This document shows positions 11,790 through 25,051 of a stretch of 64,000 bases of DNA, piece after piece. The stretch is from positions 37,844,336 to 37,908,335 of the forward strand of contig JAKTNV010000005.1 in the NCBI GenBank assembly GCA_022747635.1, read 5' to 3'. The notes beneath the pieces were generated by a model that was not told where the DNA came from, searched no databases, and saw only the letters and a program-made list of their open reading frames with translations. Numbering within the stretch: position 1 is the stretch's first letter; each line of letters starts with the position of its first letter. The position numbers and the translations under genes are program-made. Source of the DNA: Hetaerina americana (Eukaryota > Arthropoda > Insecta > Odonata > Calopterygidae).

Positions 11790-12340
11790 TAATAACCCTT
11801 TTACATGCACAAAAATAAATAGATTTCGTGATTAAATGGCGATTTCGAGACAATCCTTTTTTACCATGCACACCCTCAACAAGTCTTCTCCATTTCATTC
11901 ACTCGGTGAATACCATTCGGTTCTGCTACTCTTTTGCTGTCATCGAATGTGACACCAAGCCAACCGTTTACATCCCCTGAAACTATTACGCAGTCACAGG
12001 GGTGACTCTCATTCAAACCATTCTCAGTTTCCAGCGGAACTTCCTCCCTTTCCTCACGCTTTCAGTCTCTCCGTACACCGGTGAGTAAAAAGATACAGTA
12101 ACATCTCCTCCAATACCAACCTGCATACGAATTCAGAGTGCCTCAATGGACACCAACTCGAAACTCCCTACTCGTATCAATTTCAGCAACATCACATCCT
12201 TCCTACTTTGTTTTACGCAAACACATCCATTCGTGCCACAGTCATATCAATCACCAGCGCTTGTTTCTTTTTTATCCAAACCACTCATATTCCAAGTGCC
12301 AATAATTTCATTTGACATTGACATCCCTGCCTCTTAAATC
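11790..12340 (-). pseudogene. LINE apurinic-endonuclease-domain relic
   Basis: Minus-strand frames yield IIGTWNMSGLDKKE.., reminiscent of the GTWN opening of an APE-type endonuclease. Further on is NEMxKRLVEGC..KGLSRNRHLI..YFCACK, resembling the NENGxRLLELC..LVVxNT..YTW region. Several stops interrupt it. Which LINE clade it belongs to is not clear. The identification rests on short motifs and is tentative. Confidence 0.4.
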
Positions 12341-12509
12341 TATAATATATAGGACAGTCCATACGAAACCGATTTCCTTTTATCCGTATTTGACCTTAAA
12401 GAGCAATGCAGAAAGGGATATACAAGATAACCAATATTTTCTTGCACTATGTGTCTCATAAACCAATGCTTATCCTTATTTCTTGTTTCCTATTCTTACC
12501 TAAGTACGC

Positions 12510-13095
12510 TGCTAGCCACCACCAGGTTGTGTGACCGGGGGTAATTATACACCAGACTAGTTTTTAGCCGAATATGACCCTACCGCAGACGGATAATGTT
12601 ATTCTGATCTCTTAACGTTCATGGAAATCTGTTTTTACACTTAATCTCTCTAATTATTAACATGATTTCTCCAACCGTATTAAGATGGGGGTTATACTAC
12701 ATTTTCAACGTCACTGCTAAAGAGACATCCTTCCAATTCAAGCTAGAAATTTAATCTGTAATTTAACCTTCGCTCCGTGAGTGATTCCTAACCTATCTCA
12801 TCTTATATTTTGGATACGCTACTAAGTTTATTATAGCAAAGTTTTACAAGTCTAGATTCTCTACGCTGTACGCGATCTAATTCGGCAATTAATCCAACTT
12901 CTAATTTGGCAAGTAATCCAACTTTATGATGATCCCATATGCTTGCAGCATATTCTAAATGAGGCAAAACCAGCGAAAGATAGCATTGCTCGTTGACCTT
13001 TTCATGACATTTACCCAGTACTCTTCTAATAAATCCTAAATGCTTATGTTCCCTTCTAAGGTTTTCTTTCGTCAGCCGGTCAGTTTTTGGCAATG
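12510..13095 (-). pseudogene. CR1/L2-like LINE ORF2 C-terminal relic
   Basis: The minus-strand frame 13093-12803 is open for 96 codons. It reads LRREHKHLGFIRRVLGKCHE.. then KVNEQCYLSLVLPHLEYAAS and ..DRVQRRESRLVKLCYNKLSS. This is the same ORF2 C-terminal block as at 3.3 and 9.0 kb. It carries a 24-bp tandem duplication (about 12878-12925) that doubles the VGLxAxLE segment. The frame breaks at about 12803 and the 3' end lies near 12510 in a CCACCACC..TGTGTGACCGGGGG block. Confidence 0.8.
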
Positions 13096-13099
13096 ATTA

Positions 13100-15095
13100 C
13101 CAAAACCTAGATATTCTTTCAATATTTGGAATCGTTGTATAATATGAAGGAACTTATCCACGGTAACCAACATATCGCTGCTCGGGTCTCACAATTCGGA
13201 CATGTATGTATTGCTGCGGGCGCAGGGTTTCTGAAGAGAGGAAAGTCTTCAACCGCCTACGCTTCATGGAGAATTACGAATGGATTTTGCTTATCTATGA
13301 GTTTAAGGAATGCATGGTGATAGTTGCAGGGAAAGAAGGTTTTTGAAAAGAACTTTATTGGAAAGATGTAATTACAAGAGGAAAAATTGTTGGGATAACT
13401 GGTTAACAAAGACGTCCTATGAAGTATAGGAGCAGAAAAAAGCCTAAGGACAACATTAAAATAGTCAAGGAATGCAAAGGGACAAATTTTGAGGCACGAT
13501 ATGTTGTTGAGAATGAATGTGAAAAAAAATCTGAGACAAAGTGAAAGCAAATAATTAAATAGGAAGAAAATATGTCACAGCAAATTTGATACAGAAAGCG
13601 GATGTGCATAATAATGATATTAGGATAATAATAAATTACAGTGGAGTCAATTGGAGAGCCAAGGCGAACCAATTCTAATACGATGACTGTTGATGGCGAT
13701 AACATATAAATCACAGCACTCATTGTGCCTAGATAAAAGCGTGATGATTCTCCCGAAGCTAAGATTTAGCAAGTACACCGTCGGGCTACCAAATGGACGT
13801 CATCATCTCCCGCTACTTTTACGGAGTTGGCATTTACAGTAACAATACATGTAAAAAAACCTAGCGCTGAAAAGAGGACTTCCAAGACAGCAAGAGATAT
13901 ACACTGGAGAGTTACTAAAAGACTGTTCAGCGATAATAATTAACCAAGGTAGTATGCTGCATAGTATGCTGCGGTATATCCCCTGTATATGGGATATTAT
14001 CAAAGCTTTTAAGACAAAATTCAAATCTTCATTAAATAATATAATATTTTAGTTCAGATGCCTTTGAAAGAAAGGCTTGGTAAGAAATTCTAGTTGATTC
14101 TTGCCAACCATAAGAGATGTAATGCAAATATTTAGGGTTGGGGCCTCTAAATACATGAATTTATTTAGAGATTTTTCTATAAATAATCTGATGGCTGAAG
14201 CCAGACGGAAAATTCCTTATCGATAATGATTTTTGACGTAGTAGATGCATGCCAAAAAAACCGTTAACGCATTGATGACCTTTGGGTTACTTCGTGAGTC
14301 TCCCTTGATGGTACTTAATCTAGTTTAAAGTGAAATCTTTGGTAATTTAATTTTTCGTATGGAATTAAACAGAAATCACTTCTAACAAATGGGCCAGGAG
14401 TCAACTCAACTTTAATAATGGTAAATAAGCGACTGGTAATTTCTTTACGTTTTTTCTGATATTTTTTCTGTGGTGCGCTTATTAATTTTTGATCATTCCT
14501 ACGATTTGTGGTGAAATATAATATTAAGTTTGGAGAAAAATATTCAACTCATCTAATATAACGCAGTCCCAGCGTATTAATACTGCCACAAAAAATAATC
14601 AATAATATTTGCGAGAAACTTATGCCTGTTACAAATGTAAAAGACTATTTTTCACTGTTAAAATTGGACAAAAACTGAGTGGTTTTCATGCAAATAAAAA
14701 TATTAAGTTATTTTCTTTTTGATATTCGCAACGCTTTTTTTTTTAATTTCAATATTTCACAAAGTTGAACCAGTTACCACTCTATTATTTACAACGCACG
14801 GTAATCAGCTAATGACTAATATATTCATAGGACAAGACAGTAACTACTTATTCCTATGAATACCATGAAAAAATTATGCAAGTTTAAGCAAAGAAGCAAA
14901 ACAAAACTAATTTAAACACTAAATTTTATGAGAAATAATAAAATATAACTCAAGATTTGAAAAAAATCCGGTGTAGAAACTTTTGATCGAATTACTGAAA
15001 AAATTTGACGATGGGTAGCCACATGAATTGATTTTTCAAAAGAAAATAAGAGTAATTGATGCATCATCTCCCGCACCACAATACATGGATCATGG
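13100..15095. other. No gene recognised; imperfect 11-bp inverted repeat at 14822-14862
   Basis: Several frames of 60-106 codons (13126-14024) have no recognisable domain. TATTCATAGGA at 14822 is repeated inverted at 14852 with a 19-nt spacer. A 10-bp direct repeat AGTATGCTGC lies near 13951-13970. Confidence 0.5.
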
Positions 15096-15099
15096 ATCT

Positions 15100-16330
15100 T
15101 TAAGTATAACGATAAATGAGCAGAATGGAAGACGATGGTGAGGGCGAGCGAAGGAAAAAAGGTGAGAAAAAAGGACGAAAAAGAGAAAAGGACGAATATT
15201 GAAAAGAGGAAGGAAGGAAGGATAGGAAGGGGGGGCGAAAGATAAAGGAAAAAAGGAGGTGGGGGAATCCGGGACTGGGACCTGGTTGGGAAGGGAGGAA
15301 TGGATCGAGAAGTTGCGAGGCGAAGTGGGAGGGGCCCTAATGAAAATTGCCAATCTCATCTCGGTAGGTACTCGGTTGTGCCCCCATATTCCCCCTCCTA
15401 TCCTTTTCTCCTTCCTGTCCTCTCTTCCCTGTCTTCCTCTTCCTCCCCACCCTCTATCCCCCGGTCCAGCCTTTTAACACGACCGCATGATTCCTCATCC
15501 CTCCTCACCCTCTTATCCTCCCATCCCGCAACTTTCTATTTTTGCCTCCTCCCCCTCCCCCCAACCCACCCCCTGCCCATTCCCAACTCGTCGCGCAAGT
15601 TCTCATCCTCTCCACCCCCATCCCTCCCCATAATTTTTTTAAGCCCTCGCGCCTCCCCTACTTCTCTCTCTCTCTCTCAACCCCAACGTCCTCCCTTCCA
15701 TTTAATGGTTTACCTTATCCCCCTCACCTCGGGCCCCCTTTAGATGGGGCGGTCACGGGTTATAATGCATCCGCTGTGATGGTTACTGGAGTTCGTGACT
15801 GCAATGGAGGATATGAGAGAGAGGGAGAGAGAGAGAGGGAGAGAGAGAGAGCAAGATGCTAGGGGTTGGGGTGATGATAGAGAGGAGGAGGGATGGCGGA
15901 AAAGGGGTGCTGAATGAGGGTGAGGGAGGACGGAGGCGAGAGAAGGAGGAGGGATGAGCGGAATGGGGGGAGGGGGTGGGCGTAAGAGGGCGCCCAGAGT
16001 GGGCGGGAGGGGTCGAAGGGGTTGGAGATGGGATGTGGCCATGATCAGTGGCCTGATGCCGCTATTAATGACTGGTATTTTGCCCCTCAGCCGTTAGAGG
16101 CGCTCTTGTCCCCATCAAACATCCGTGTCTATAAACCACCGCTTTAGAGACGCTGGGGCCCACGGGGGGATGGGAGGGGGGGAGAGGATAAACAGCGTGG
16201 GCTTTCGCTCCTTCTCCTCCATTTTCTCTCCTTCTCGGCACCTCATTCTCCTTTTCCTCCTCCAACTTTCCCTCATTAGCCAAGGAGCAGATTACATCAT
16301 CGAATCGTTGTCCTTATTTCTTTTTATTTT
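15100..16330. other. GC-rich alternating polypurine/polypyrimidine island
   Basis: Purine-rich at 15110-15350, pyrimidine-rich at 15365-15740, purine-rich with a GAGA tract at 15814-15851 and on to about 16030, then pyrimidine-rich at 16200-16290. Overlapping open frames on both strands are low-complexity Pro/Ser/Leu or Arg/Glu/Gly translations. It could be a promoter-type or GAGA-factor-type regulatory region, but I see no exon. Confidence 0.6.
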
Positions 16331-18090
16331 TCCCCGAGTCTTTTGAGAGAGTCGAGATTTTATGGGAAGCATTCAGCGCACGGACGGGGGCGTAAATATT
16401 TAATCTTCCGAGTCTTATGCGAATCTGCTCAGTGTACTAATGTCCTCAAATTTTGTGTTTTGATTTTATGCCTTGGTAATGTTTTAGGTACAAATTGTCG
16501 AAAAACGTTGGCATTGGGCAAAATTTAAATGATTCGTCTCGTGCATAATAATTTCAATCGGATTGCGTGAAATTGTTATTTCAGTTGAAGCATTGATCAT
16601 TTCCAGAAATCCACACAATCATTTCTCACATTTTTAAATTTGACCCAAAGTCTTTAGACTAATCAAAAAAATAGAAAGGAAAAGAGTTAGTGATAACGAT
16701 AATGCCTTATCATTTAAAGTCTTCTACCAGAATGGACTTTGGAGACATTTTAAGTATAATGGCAGTAGATCGAAAATTCAAGCAGATTCAAAAAGAATAA
16801 AAGTTCAAGCCGAAGATTCCTTACTAGAAACGCGAGCTAACAAAAATAAGTTTCACTCAATTTTTTTATCTCGGTCACCCCATATCATTCACATCGACGA
16901 AAACTCAACTGAGATTAATTTGTTTTATTTGAGATCTCTGAAGTATTGAGAAAATATGTTTTAGGAAATGTTTTGTAGCATGTAAAAATTCTAGAATATT
17001 TTCTTTCTTGTGCTACATTTCGAGTCCGTTTCATTGCTTTTTAGAGCATGGCATTTTGCATTCCAGAAGCTAAGTAGCCATGGTAAAATGCTTAGGGTAT
17101 TTTCAACTTCTCATCGCCTCATTTCCCAAAGTTTTAGGCCCAGTTCAATGACTCTTTAGCCACATCCAAGAACAGTTACGCCACATTACCATCGTCACTT
17201 CCGCGTAGCGCATTCATCGGCTTAATGCCAGAGTAGCACGATTATTATTCCATAGTGATTTTTTGATCATTTGTTTCTATCTCTAGCAATATTCTCTTTT
17301 TTAACTCAACATTTACGGACAATGAAAGCGATGAATGGTGAATTCATATGTTGTAAACTACCGATCACAACACCTTAATCGTTACATTTGAGGTTCATCA
17401 ATTTTAAAATAATTTTATTCACAGACTATCTTGTATCCTCTTTTTAACAGAACTTGTACTCTAACCATCGTAATACTTACAACAACACTTCAACCTCAAA
17501 TTCCTAAGAACCTTTTACTCCACCAGACAGAAATTGAAAATTTTTACCCCTCGTAAATACCACACATGTAGCCTTTGGGTGGTATACTTTACTTTCCTCC
17601 ATTCATCCCTTATTGTTTTAAACGACAAATTACAGCTTGGAGTCAACCGCCACCATTATTAGAAATAAATATTCTACCTCTCCCTCCAAATTTGCCACTA
17701 TATATTTCTTTGCAAACTCCGCATTTAACGTCTTCGTTTGTATTTGCATTCTTTATAATTTCTTGCACTCTGCAACAGCATTCTCTTTCCACCTTTCCCC
17801 ATATTCATTTAATTCTTATCTCTGCTGGCTTAACTAACAAGAGCATCGGTTCCCATCTCCTTCTCATCGTCAATGTTTTTTATCAACTTTACTGATTAAT
17901 CTCATCAATACGTTTTGTATCACTCCGAGAAATCAAAATACTTGTTTATATCGATGTGATTTCCAGCAAGTAAATTAATAAATTCATTATTCTATCAACC
18001 GTCATTACATTTTTAGAAACAATCAAGTTTCAGTAAAAACAGCTATAACGCTGAACGATCTTTATTAGAGCCGCTGCGTCCACCACCGTA
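16331..18090. other. No gene recognised
   Basis: AT-rich. Frames at 17575-17895 overlap one another and lack motifs. Confidence 0.55.
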
Positions 18091-18099
18091 ATCTTCTGT

Positions 18100-18560
18100 C
18101 GACCACTTTCTTCGCGTGTTTTTTGCTCACTGCGCAGCAATGCTTCTATTTCTCCATCGACTTCTCTCTCTCTCTCTCTCAATCTCTCCCTTCCGTTTCT
18201 CTTTTCCACACTATGATCCTGTATCTCTCGAGAACTCCGCATTAACTGGTCTGCTAATGCTAGGAGCTAGGAGCCGACGCCGGCGGCCAGGCAGTGCTAA
18301 GGCAGCGGTCGAGAGGCGAGTGGTCGTCCAGGGGTGGAGGGGGTTGAGGCGCGAGGACGGGAGGCGGAATATTTGAGGGGAGGGCCCGAGGGGCTGAGCG
18401 CGCGCTGAAGGAGATGCGGAGAAAGAGAGAGAGCGGACTGAGATCGAATGCACCGAGTGAGGAAGCTCAGGGTGGGAAGTTGGGGAAATGGGCTAGGGAA
18501 TCTTTCCTTAGTCCTTTTGGGTGGGAACCGCAAGGCACAGGTCAATTAAAAGGGGGAAGA
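18100..18560. other. CpG-rich island with CT tract
   Basis: A CTCT run at about 18160-18185 precedes CpG-dense sequence around 18265-18420. No coding pattern convinces. Possible promoter or regulatory island. Confidence 0.5.
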
Positions 18561-20715
18561 AAACTATACAACGTCCAGGCTTCGCGCTCTCGCCCTAATT
18601 TTACATCCCTTCCCGTATGTTTCATCGGAAAAAACATATAAAGAGCAGATCCCGATTATATTTTTCCACCAGATTAATTGGTTATACACATGACCAATTC
18701 ATCCTACCGATTTTTCTTTCCCTCATCGCCTTTCGCGATAATGCAGGAGTTGGTGATGAAGCTTTTTATTTATTGATGTAATAGTAATTGTCCTCTTCTC
18801 TCTTTTATATCGCTATAGGATGCCATAGCTATTCGTCTACGATAAAAATTCGTTTCTATACTCGTACAGCCTCTGTATTAGTAGACTGATTTGTAATTAA
18901 TAATAACCTTGTATCTTTGTGTATCATGTAATTTGTAATAACCTTGTATCATTGTGAAACATATGATGCGATTTCTAAAAGAGAGTGGCATTTCATTGAA
19001 GAGGCGCATTCACTAAATGGATAAATAAAGATTCATCCTACTAATCTTGATGTTTATGCAGACAATGAAGCATTGTCTTGGTTACTAAAATATGATTTTC
19101 AGCCAATTTTTACGTTTCCAATTACTCCGTAGTTAAGGAGCTATGAACATATTAGCAAGAGTAAAATAAAAGCTTCAAATTTCAAAAACGACCACCCCTC
19201 AACAAAAGTACCAAGTTTTTTTTTCAAAAACCCCGCCTATAAAAAAATATTATATTCAATTGGTAATTCACTTTATATAGTGAGGAAAGCGAGCCGATTG
19301 TAACCTTGGTTTTGGCTTATTTACCAATCAATTTTAACATTTAAGAGAAATGATTATAATGCATCGTGCAAATCTATCACATGATTGATTTCAACGGACA
19401 TTTGCATTAGGGGTTAAGTATCTCAGCACTCAACCGCACCGGCCGCCCTTCACCCACCCCCCATCCGTCTGCTTAACGTCATTCCTTCCCTCTCTCTCTC
19501 TCTCCCTCCCCCTTCCACCCCATTTGCCGTCACTACTGCTGTGCAATGATTAGTGGGTTTCGAATACGATCGAACGCGGTCTCCTCACACTTGGCCCGCA
19601 ACTGAAATGGCAGCATGCGCGATGCGGAGGGGAACGGTATACACAAGTGCTCGATGGAACAATGTTCCGAAGAAGACATGGTTTACATCGTAGGAAATTA
19701 CGAAGCGGGATTAGTCTCGAAGCATGTCTCGAGTGGAAGACTTAGCCTTAGCTTCGATTGCCCAACATGAGTGAATAACGTTTCTAAAACATTACAGGCA
19801 ACCACGGAATTAAAAAAAAAACAGATGTGTTTGAAGTCTTTTAAAGGTCAACGCAAGCCAATATAAGGCTGTAATCAGGTTAAGAAGGCTGAAATAAAAC
19901 GAGTTACAGTGATTAGTTGTCTTATTCATATGATTTAGGGAGAGTTAATACTCGTTTTGTGAGGGAATTGATGATTTCCATTCAGAATTTTCAAGAAAAA
20001 AATCCTACACAATAAGATAAAGTTATTAAAAAGCTAATTAAATACGTAGGTATCGTATTGACTTTTGGCATGAGATTCAATTATTTATTTTATTTGACAT
20101 TAAAAAACTTGCAAATTTTTTTATTAAACTTCAGAGCTATAGAGTAATTTTCGTTATGTCAAATGTCGGCCGAAGAGAAATAATCGAAATATATTCTTTA
20201 CTATTGAACAATAATAGGAAATCAATAATTGTTCATTCTTAAGAAAATTTACGCTTCTACTATTTTATCAACATGTGCAGAAAGTGTTCCAACTAAAATA
20301 TTAATTTAAAATTTTGCCATAAATATTTAAATGAATATCATTGCGCCTTAAGTACTTGATTAAGGTATTTAATAGGTTTATATTTTTGCCTTTGCTCGCA
20401 AAATTCATGCAATAGCATAAGACCACCGATGGAATTTTTATTGATTTCGACTGAATTAGCTCAAATACGTGCTACGACAGATGACACAGCCCGTATTTTG
20501 TATTAAAATTTCTTATTGAACTAAACAGGTAGGGTTTAAAATACGTGGACTTTTAGCTTTGGGATGCTATCCTTGTGTTAACAAGTACGGCACTTACTGA
20601 GAGCTCACGGATCACACAACAAAATTATCTGACTCTTAACTCCAGCATTTGTCACATAATCGCCACTCAATACCAGTGTAAGACACATCGAAGGGCTTAA
20701 CACCTCGATCAGTCC
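18561..20715. other. No gene recognised; local duplications
   Basis: An imperfect direct duplication of a TAATAACCTTGTATC block occurs at about 18898-18955. A CT-rich, GC-rich patch lies at 19440-19630. Otherwise it is AT-rich anonymous DNA. Confidence 0.5.
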
Positions 20716-20719
20716 GAGT

Positions 20720-21850
20720 CAACATTCTCCTTCCATCTCATTTCCTCCCTGCAGAATCCTTCGCCTGACGGTGTTACCTGAGTTCCCCGACTTCCCACAT
20801 AATGTCCCTGGTTCTTTTCCCAGAGACCCGACCGAGAGTCGCGTCTGTGAATTTAAACCCCAACCGAAGTTAATACATAATGTTCGTTTTCGTCCGGACG
20901 ATAAAGCATAAGCCACGAAACTAGGTGGGTGGGAAGAAGAGGGAATGGAGGAGTTAAGAATGCTGGTGGATGAAAAATAATCAAAAAAAAGGAATACTCT
21001 ACGAGATACGGGCAAATGGGATGGCGCAACCGGAAAGCGGGGCGAAACCCACTTTGTAGCGACAAATCACTAGTTGCCCTGTGCGCCACGACGCTCACTT
21101 AATGACAAACCGTGCCTTCATAACGCGCGTGGTTAACGGCCTATTCCCAGAGCGCACGCGGCTTCGGCGAGGGAGGGAGGGGGAGGAAGGAAGTGCCACC
21201 GATTCTTCCCCTCCCCCGGCTCTCTCGACCCCTTCAGTCGCCACCCGCTCACACCCCCCACACCCCTCATTGCCATCCAGTACTAAGCAAAGCAAGCAAG
21301 CCCACCCGACTCAGGCGACGCCACGTGAGCACGTGGGGTACTAATGGTATTAACCCGCAGCAGCAGCTCTCCGAGGGAAGGGGAGGGAGGAGAGGGTGTC
21401 GGAAGGAGCGGGGTGGTAGGGGGTCACCTAATTGCCGTAGGAGCGTATGTACGGCCGCAAACACGACGAAGTAAGGGTCTTGTAGCCAGTGAGAGGGAGA
21501 GATGAAGCGGGGGAAATGGGAGGGGGGGGTGCGAAATGGAGGAGAGGGGAGAGGATTCGATGTACGTTCGTATTCCGAAAACGCCACCTGCGCCGTGAGA
21601 GGCTAGAGGTTAAGTCTTATCGCCCTATTCGCCATTCCACCTTTTCCCTCCGCAGTTGCCCCATCCCCGTAAATCCTAATTCATTCTCCCCAAGTCCACT
21701 CTTCTCTCTATGTTTCTTCCCCTCCCTCTTAGTGCAGTTTGACTTTCTAGAATTTCTCTTGCGTCGTTCCCTACTTTTAAACACACTTCCGCAGTTACAT
21801 TGTCGACGAATTATTCTTTTCCACGCTCATCATCAGAAAATTCCGTGAGA
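20720..21850. other. GC-rich purine/pyrimidine island
   Basis: Includes CpG-rich sequence at 21085-21170 and G/A-rich blocks at 21170-21200, 21370-21430 and 21490-21560, then pyrimidine-rich sequence to about 21830. Frames are overlapping and low-complexity, so no gene is called. Confidence 0.5.
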
Positions 21851-22800
21851 ACACCTGATTACAAATTTAAAAAAAAATAGGAAAGTTAAATATTTTTTTG
21901 CGGAGCGGTTGGATGTAAGCCGACCAGTACAGAGTTAGTAACCTAGGTCAACCACATATGAATTAGCAATGCACTATGTCATCGTTAACGGAAGATCGTA
22001 TTGAGAGGAGACTTGGGACCGATCTAATTCGTCATTTAAGAGCTGCGAAACTTGACGGCAATCGCACGCATATGTTCGCTCGAAACATGTTTGTTCAAAA
22101 GTTACGAAGAATATATGATGGAATTTTTGAATGGATCTCAGTTTTTTTCGGTCAGTTTTGGATAAAGAAGCGCATGGTATCATAATGGAGACAAAAGCTG
22201 ATGGCTCTCAGCTTAGTTATTATATACATAGAGTTTTGTAGAATCTTCTAATGATTAATTAGTGTGTGCTGCTTGAGTGACGAAATTATTTCATTTAGAC
22301 TGAAATAAGGATGACTCTCAAAATCTAATGATATACGTATTGTCCGGATGATCCGAAATCAATAAGTGAGACTCGAGCTTTGGCATTTGAATTGCCCCAT
22401 GTATGATTCTTCTGCGAGTGATAAATTTGCATAAATAGTAAACCGTACACTCCCTCGGGTCATCCGTTAAACAGGAATTTTTTTGTAGATTTAGATTTCT
22501 CATGACAACGACTACCTCTCTAATATAAAATGAAAAAACTCCAGAGGATGCATATATCAAAAGGGCTCGAAGAGCAAGAATGTGCGGAAGTTGCGATGCC
22601 ATAAATCAATTTATGCGACGAATTCAGCAGATTAATAATAAGGAAAACGTGGTGTAGATTGTAAGTAATAACATAAAACACCGTTTTACAGTCTCAATTT
22701 AGTTAATAAAAGTTTTCGCAACATAAAAATACAATCGTCTTGAACGGTGTAAAATCTCCCCAATTTCGAGAAATCCTTTACTCATGACGGTAGATTCATC
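21851..22800. other. No gene recognised
   Basis: A 69-codon plus-strand frame at 21976-22185 and a 94-codon minus-strand frame at 22318-22602 are unrecognised. Confidence 0.5.
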
Positions 22801-22802
22801 TA

Positions 22803-22840
22803 AAGGGATTGATTCATCTCATAGGATGAATCAATCCCTT
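22803..22840. repeat. Perfect 16-bp hairpin, 6-nt loop
   Basis: The arm AAGGGATTGATTCATC, loop TCATAG, and exact reverse complement at 22825-22840. A direct repeat of GATTCATCT lies just upstream (about 22793), so the palindrome seems assembled from local sequence. Confidence 0.95.
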
Positions 22841-23078
22841 CTCAACATTCTTTTTTCCTTTTTCGTAAAAAGATTTCTTCTAACCTGTCCCAGGCCATAA
22901 TACCAAATCCACCCTTTTTCCCGACAAAAAACCCGCACATAATCTCAAGGCATCCAGCAAATCTTCGCGGACAAAGGTGGACAATTATCTTTCGGACTCA
23001 CCGTTCCAAGTAATATTTACTCCAGTCCTTTTGGGGAAATAAGAAAACTAAAAAAGCAGCGGTACGAGCTGACTCTTA
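22841..23078. other. No gene recognised
   Basis: Short anonymous interval. Confidence 0.5.
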
Positions 23079-24240
23079 CTAAATTTTTCCTTTTTTCTCC
23101 TTCCTCGAATAGACCTCACTTTGTGCGATGTACATATTCTTACAAGGGAATTTCGGAATGGGCGAGGGCGTGGAGGGGAGCTGTTTTAATGCGATATCCT
23201 CGCTAATGCTCCTCCCCCAACTCCGGTCTCCGGAAGTCGAGCGCTGGTCCATGGCGGGGGGAAGTGTGAGGCGGGACCCGAGGAAGAAGCGAGGAGGCGA
23301 GAGGCCATGCATCCCGGCAATGCAAAAGGAATGCATCAAGATGCGCAAGTGCGTCCCCTCATCCCAAAAAATAAGTAAAACAACACTCACTGACCTCACC
23401 CACCTCCACCGCCGCCCTTCCACGACATTACGCGTTCGTTCCCCATCCTCCACGCCCTCTCTTCTCTCCTCGCGTCCCTCTCCCGCGTTTTCAATTTTCT
23501 CTTGGCAAAGGGATGGCGGGAGAGAGAGAGAGATAGAAAGAGGAAAGGGAAGGCGGGAGGTGGAGATACAGTGGAAGACCATGGTGCCCTTCGGTCGACC
23601 ACCGCCTTCTCCACTCCCCTCACAATCTCCCGGCAAAAGCCAACCTCCCCATTCATTTCCGAATCTTCCCCCGCCGACTTCCCCACCCCGTGACCGTAGC
23701 CGCCGCTGCACTCGCCGGTGAGCCCTACTCATTCCCCTTGCCACACCCCCACTCTCTCTCTCTCCAATTTCCCCCCTCACTTGTCGCCTCGTTCTCATCC
23801 TTTCCCTCCTCCTCCTAGCCCTCCTATCTCTCTCTCTCCGTCTTTCCCACACGCTCTTTCCCCCACCCCAATTGCCTCTCGTGCGCCTGCCTACTCGACC
23901 CCCACCACCCCTCCTCCGCGTGACCAACCCTCCCCCGCCCCACCCCTATCCCCAAATCCGCCCCATTACTGCGCACTCTGCATGAATTTGAGGAATGGAT
24001 GCGCCCACCGACTGCAGCACGTGCACTTTTGTGGATGAAATATATATGCGGCAGAGGTTTTTGCGAATGTTAAGACTTTTTCGGGGAGTTTTACCCGGTA
24101 AAAATCTTTCGTTTGGTTTTCCTCTCTCATTTTTTTTTTATTGCTCCCTGGTGGAAAAATTTCCAGGCGGTGTTCCTTTAACGAAAGAGCTACTAGACTT
24201 TTCGGCTCGAGTGATTTATTGCGTCGGGTCGAAACCTGGT
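23079..24240. other. GC-rich purine/pyrimidine island
   Basis: Pyrimidine-rich blocks (23400-23490, 23580-23960) surround a GAGA tract at 23518-23540. A minus-strand frame of 282 codons spans 23079-23927, but it is dominated by Arg, Gly and Glu runs and opposes an equally long plus-strand frame. I read both as composition artefacts. Confidence 0.5.
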
Positions 24241-24244
24241 TAGT

Positions 24245-24590
24245 TCCCGTATTACGGTCAGGAATTAATACTGCGGTTTCACAGACGTTCCCTGTGCCAT
24301 CTGATTAGGTGTACCGTTTCACTTTATTAAAATGAGCCATTTGAACTAAAAATATATTATTCCGTTAAGTAACAAAAGTAATGAGACAATGAAGGAGAAC
24401 TAGTACTAAAATGGCAGACGATGTGATCAGAAGACATTTGTCAAAGAAGATTGATGAGGACTTAATGGATGTAATGAAGGATCAGTGAACACATCCAACG
24501 AAAATTTAGAGAGTAAGAATGTTAGTTGAGAACGAATTGAAGATGATACAAGCTAAAGTAATATATTTTAAGAATGAATGGACTTAATTA
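24245..24590. other. No gene recognised
   Basis: AT-rich DNA between the GC island and a dispersed repeat. Confidence 0.5.
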
Positions 24591-24599
24591 GGCGATAAG

Positions 24600-24785
24600 C
24601 GGACTGCTCACTTCTTGTCTACCTCGTTTACTTCTCTGAAGGAATGACTCTCTGGACAGAACAGTTTGTTTCTTCCGTGATATCATGAGTTTCGAGTTGA
24701 AGTTGGCGTGACGTGAATAAGGGTGCAAAAACTTACACTTGATTCAATATTTGCCCTTGCCTTGCAAAAACACAGGGCTTAACTG
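24600..24785 (+). repeat. Unclassified dispersed repeat, copy a
   Basis: It aligns by eye, at roughly two-thirds identity, with 33530-33710 in the same orientation. Shared blocks include GAAGxAATGxxTCTCTGGxCAG and GTTTCTxCCxTGATAxCA. No coding motif. The family is unknown. Confidence 0.6.
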
Positions 24786-25045
24786 ACCGGCCCTTTCACC
24801 GAAAGTCATGGGGTTGAAAGGGGCAGCTATCTTGCTCAAATGCAATTTTAACCCTCTACCAGCGAAGTAGAATAGACCAAAAAATAAGAACGTATTGCTC
24901 AGATTTTTACATCAAAAGGACAGGGTCACAATTCCTCGGGACTTGGAATGATCTGTTTTCTAAAAGTCAAGTACCACAATAATAAGTGAATTCCCAAGTA
25001 AATAAAAAGGCGAACAAAATATTAACTCGACCGTAGCATGGATTT
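24786..25045. other. No gene recognised
   Basis: Short interval with no motif. Confidence 0.5.
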
Positions 25046-25051
25046 TTTAAA

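Noticed and set aside
23079..23927. 282-codon minus-strand open frame
   Set aside because: Arg/Gly/Glu low complexity, opposed by an overlapping plus-strand frame of about 200 codons. It lies in a purine/pyrimidine-biased island and has no recognisable domain.
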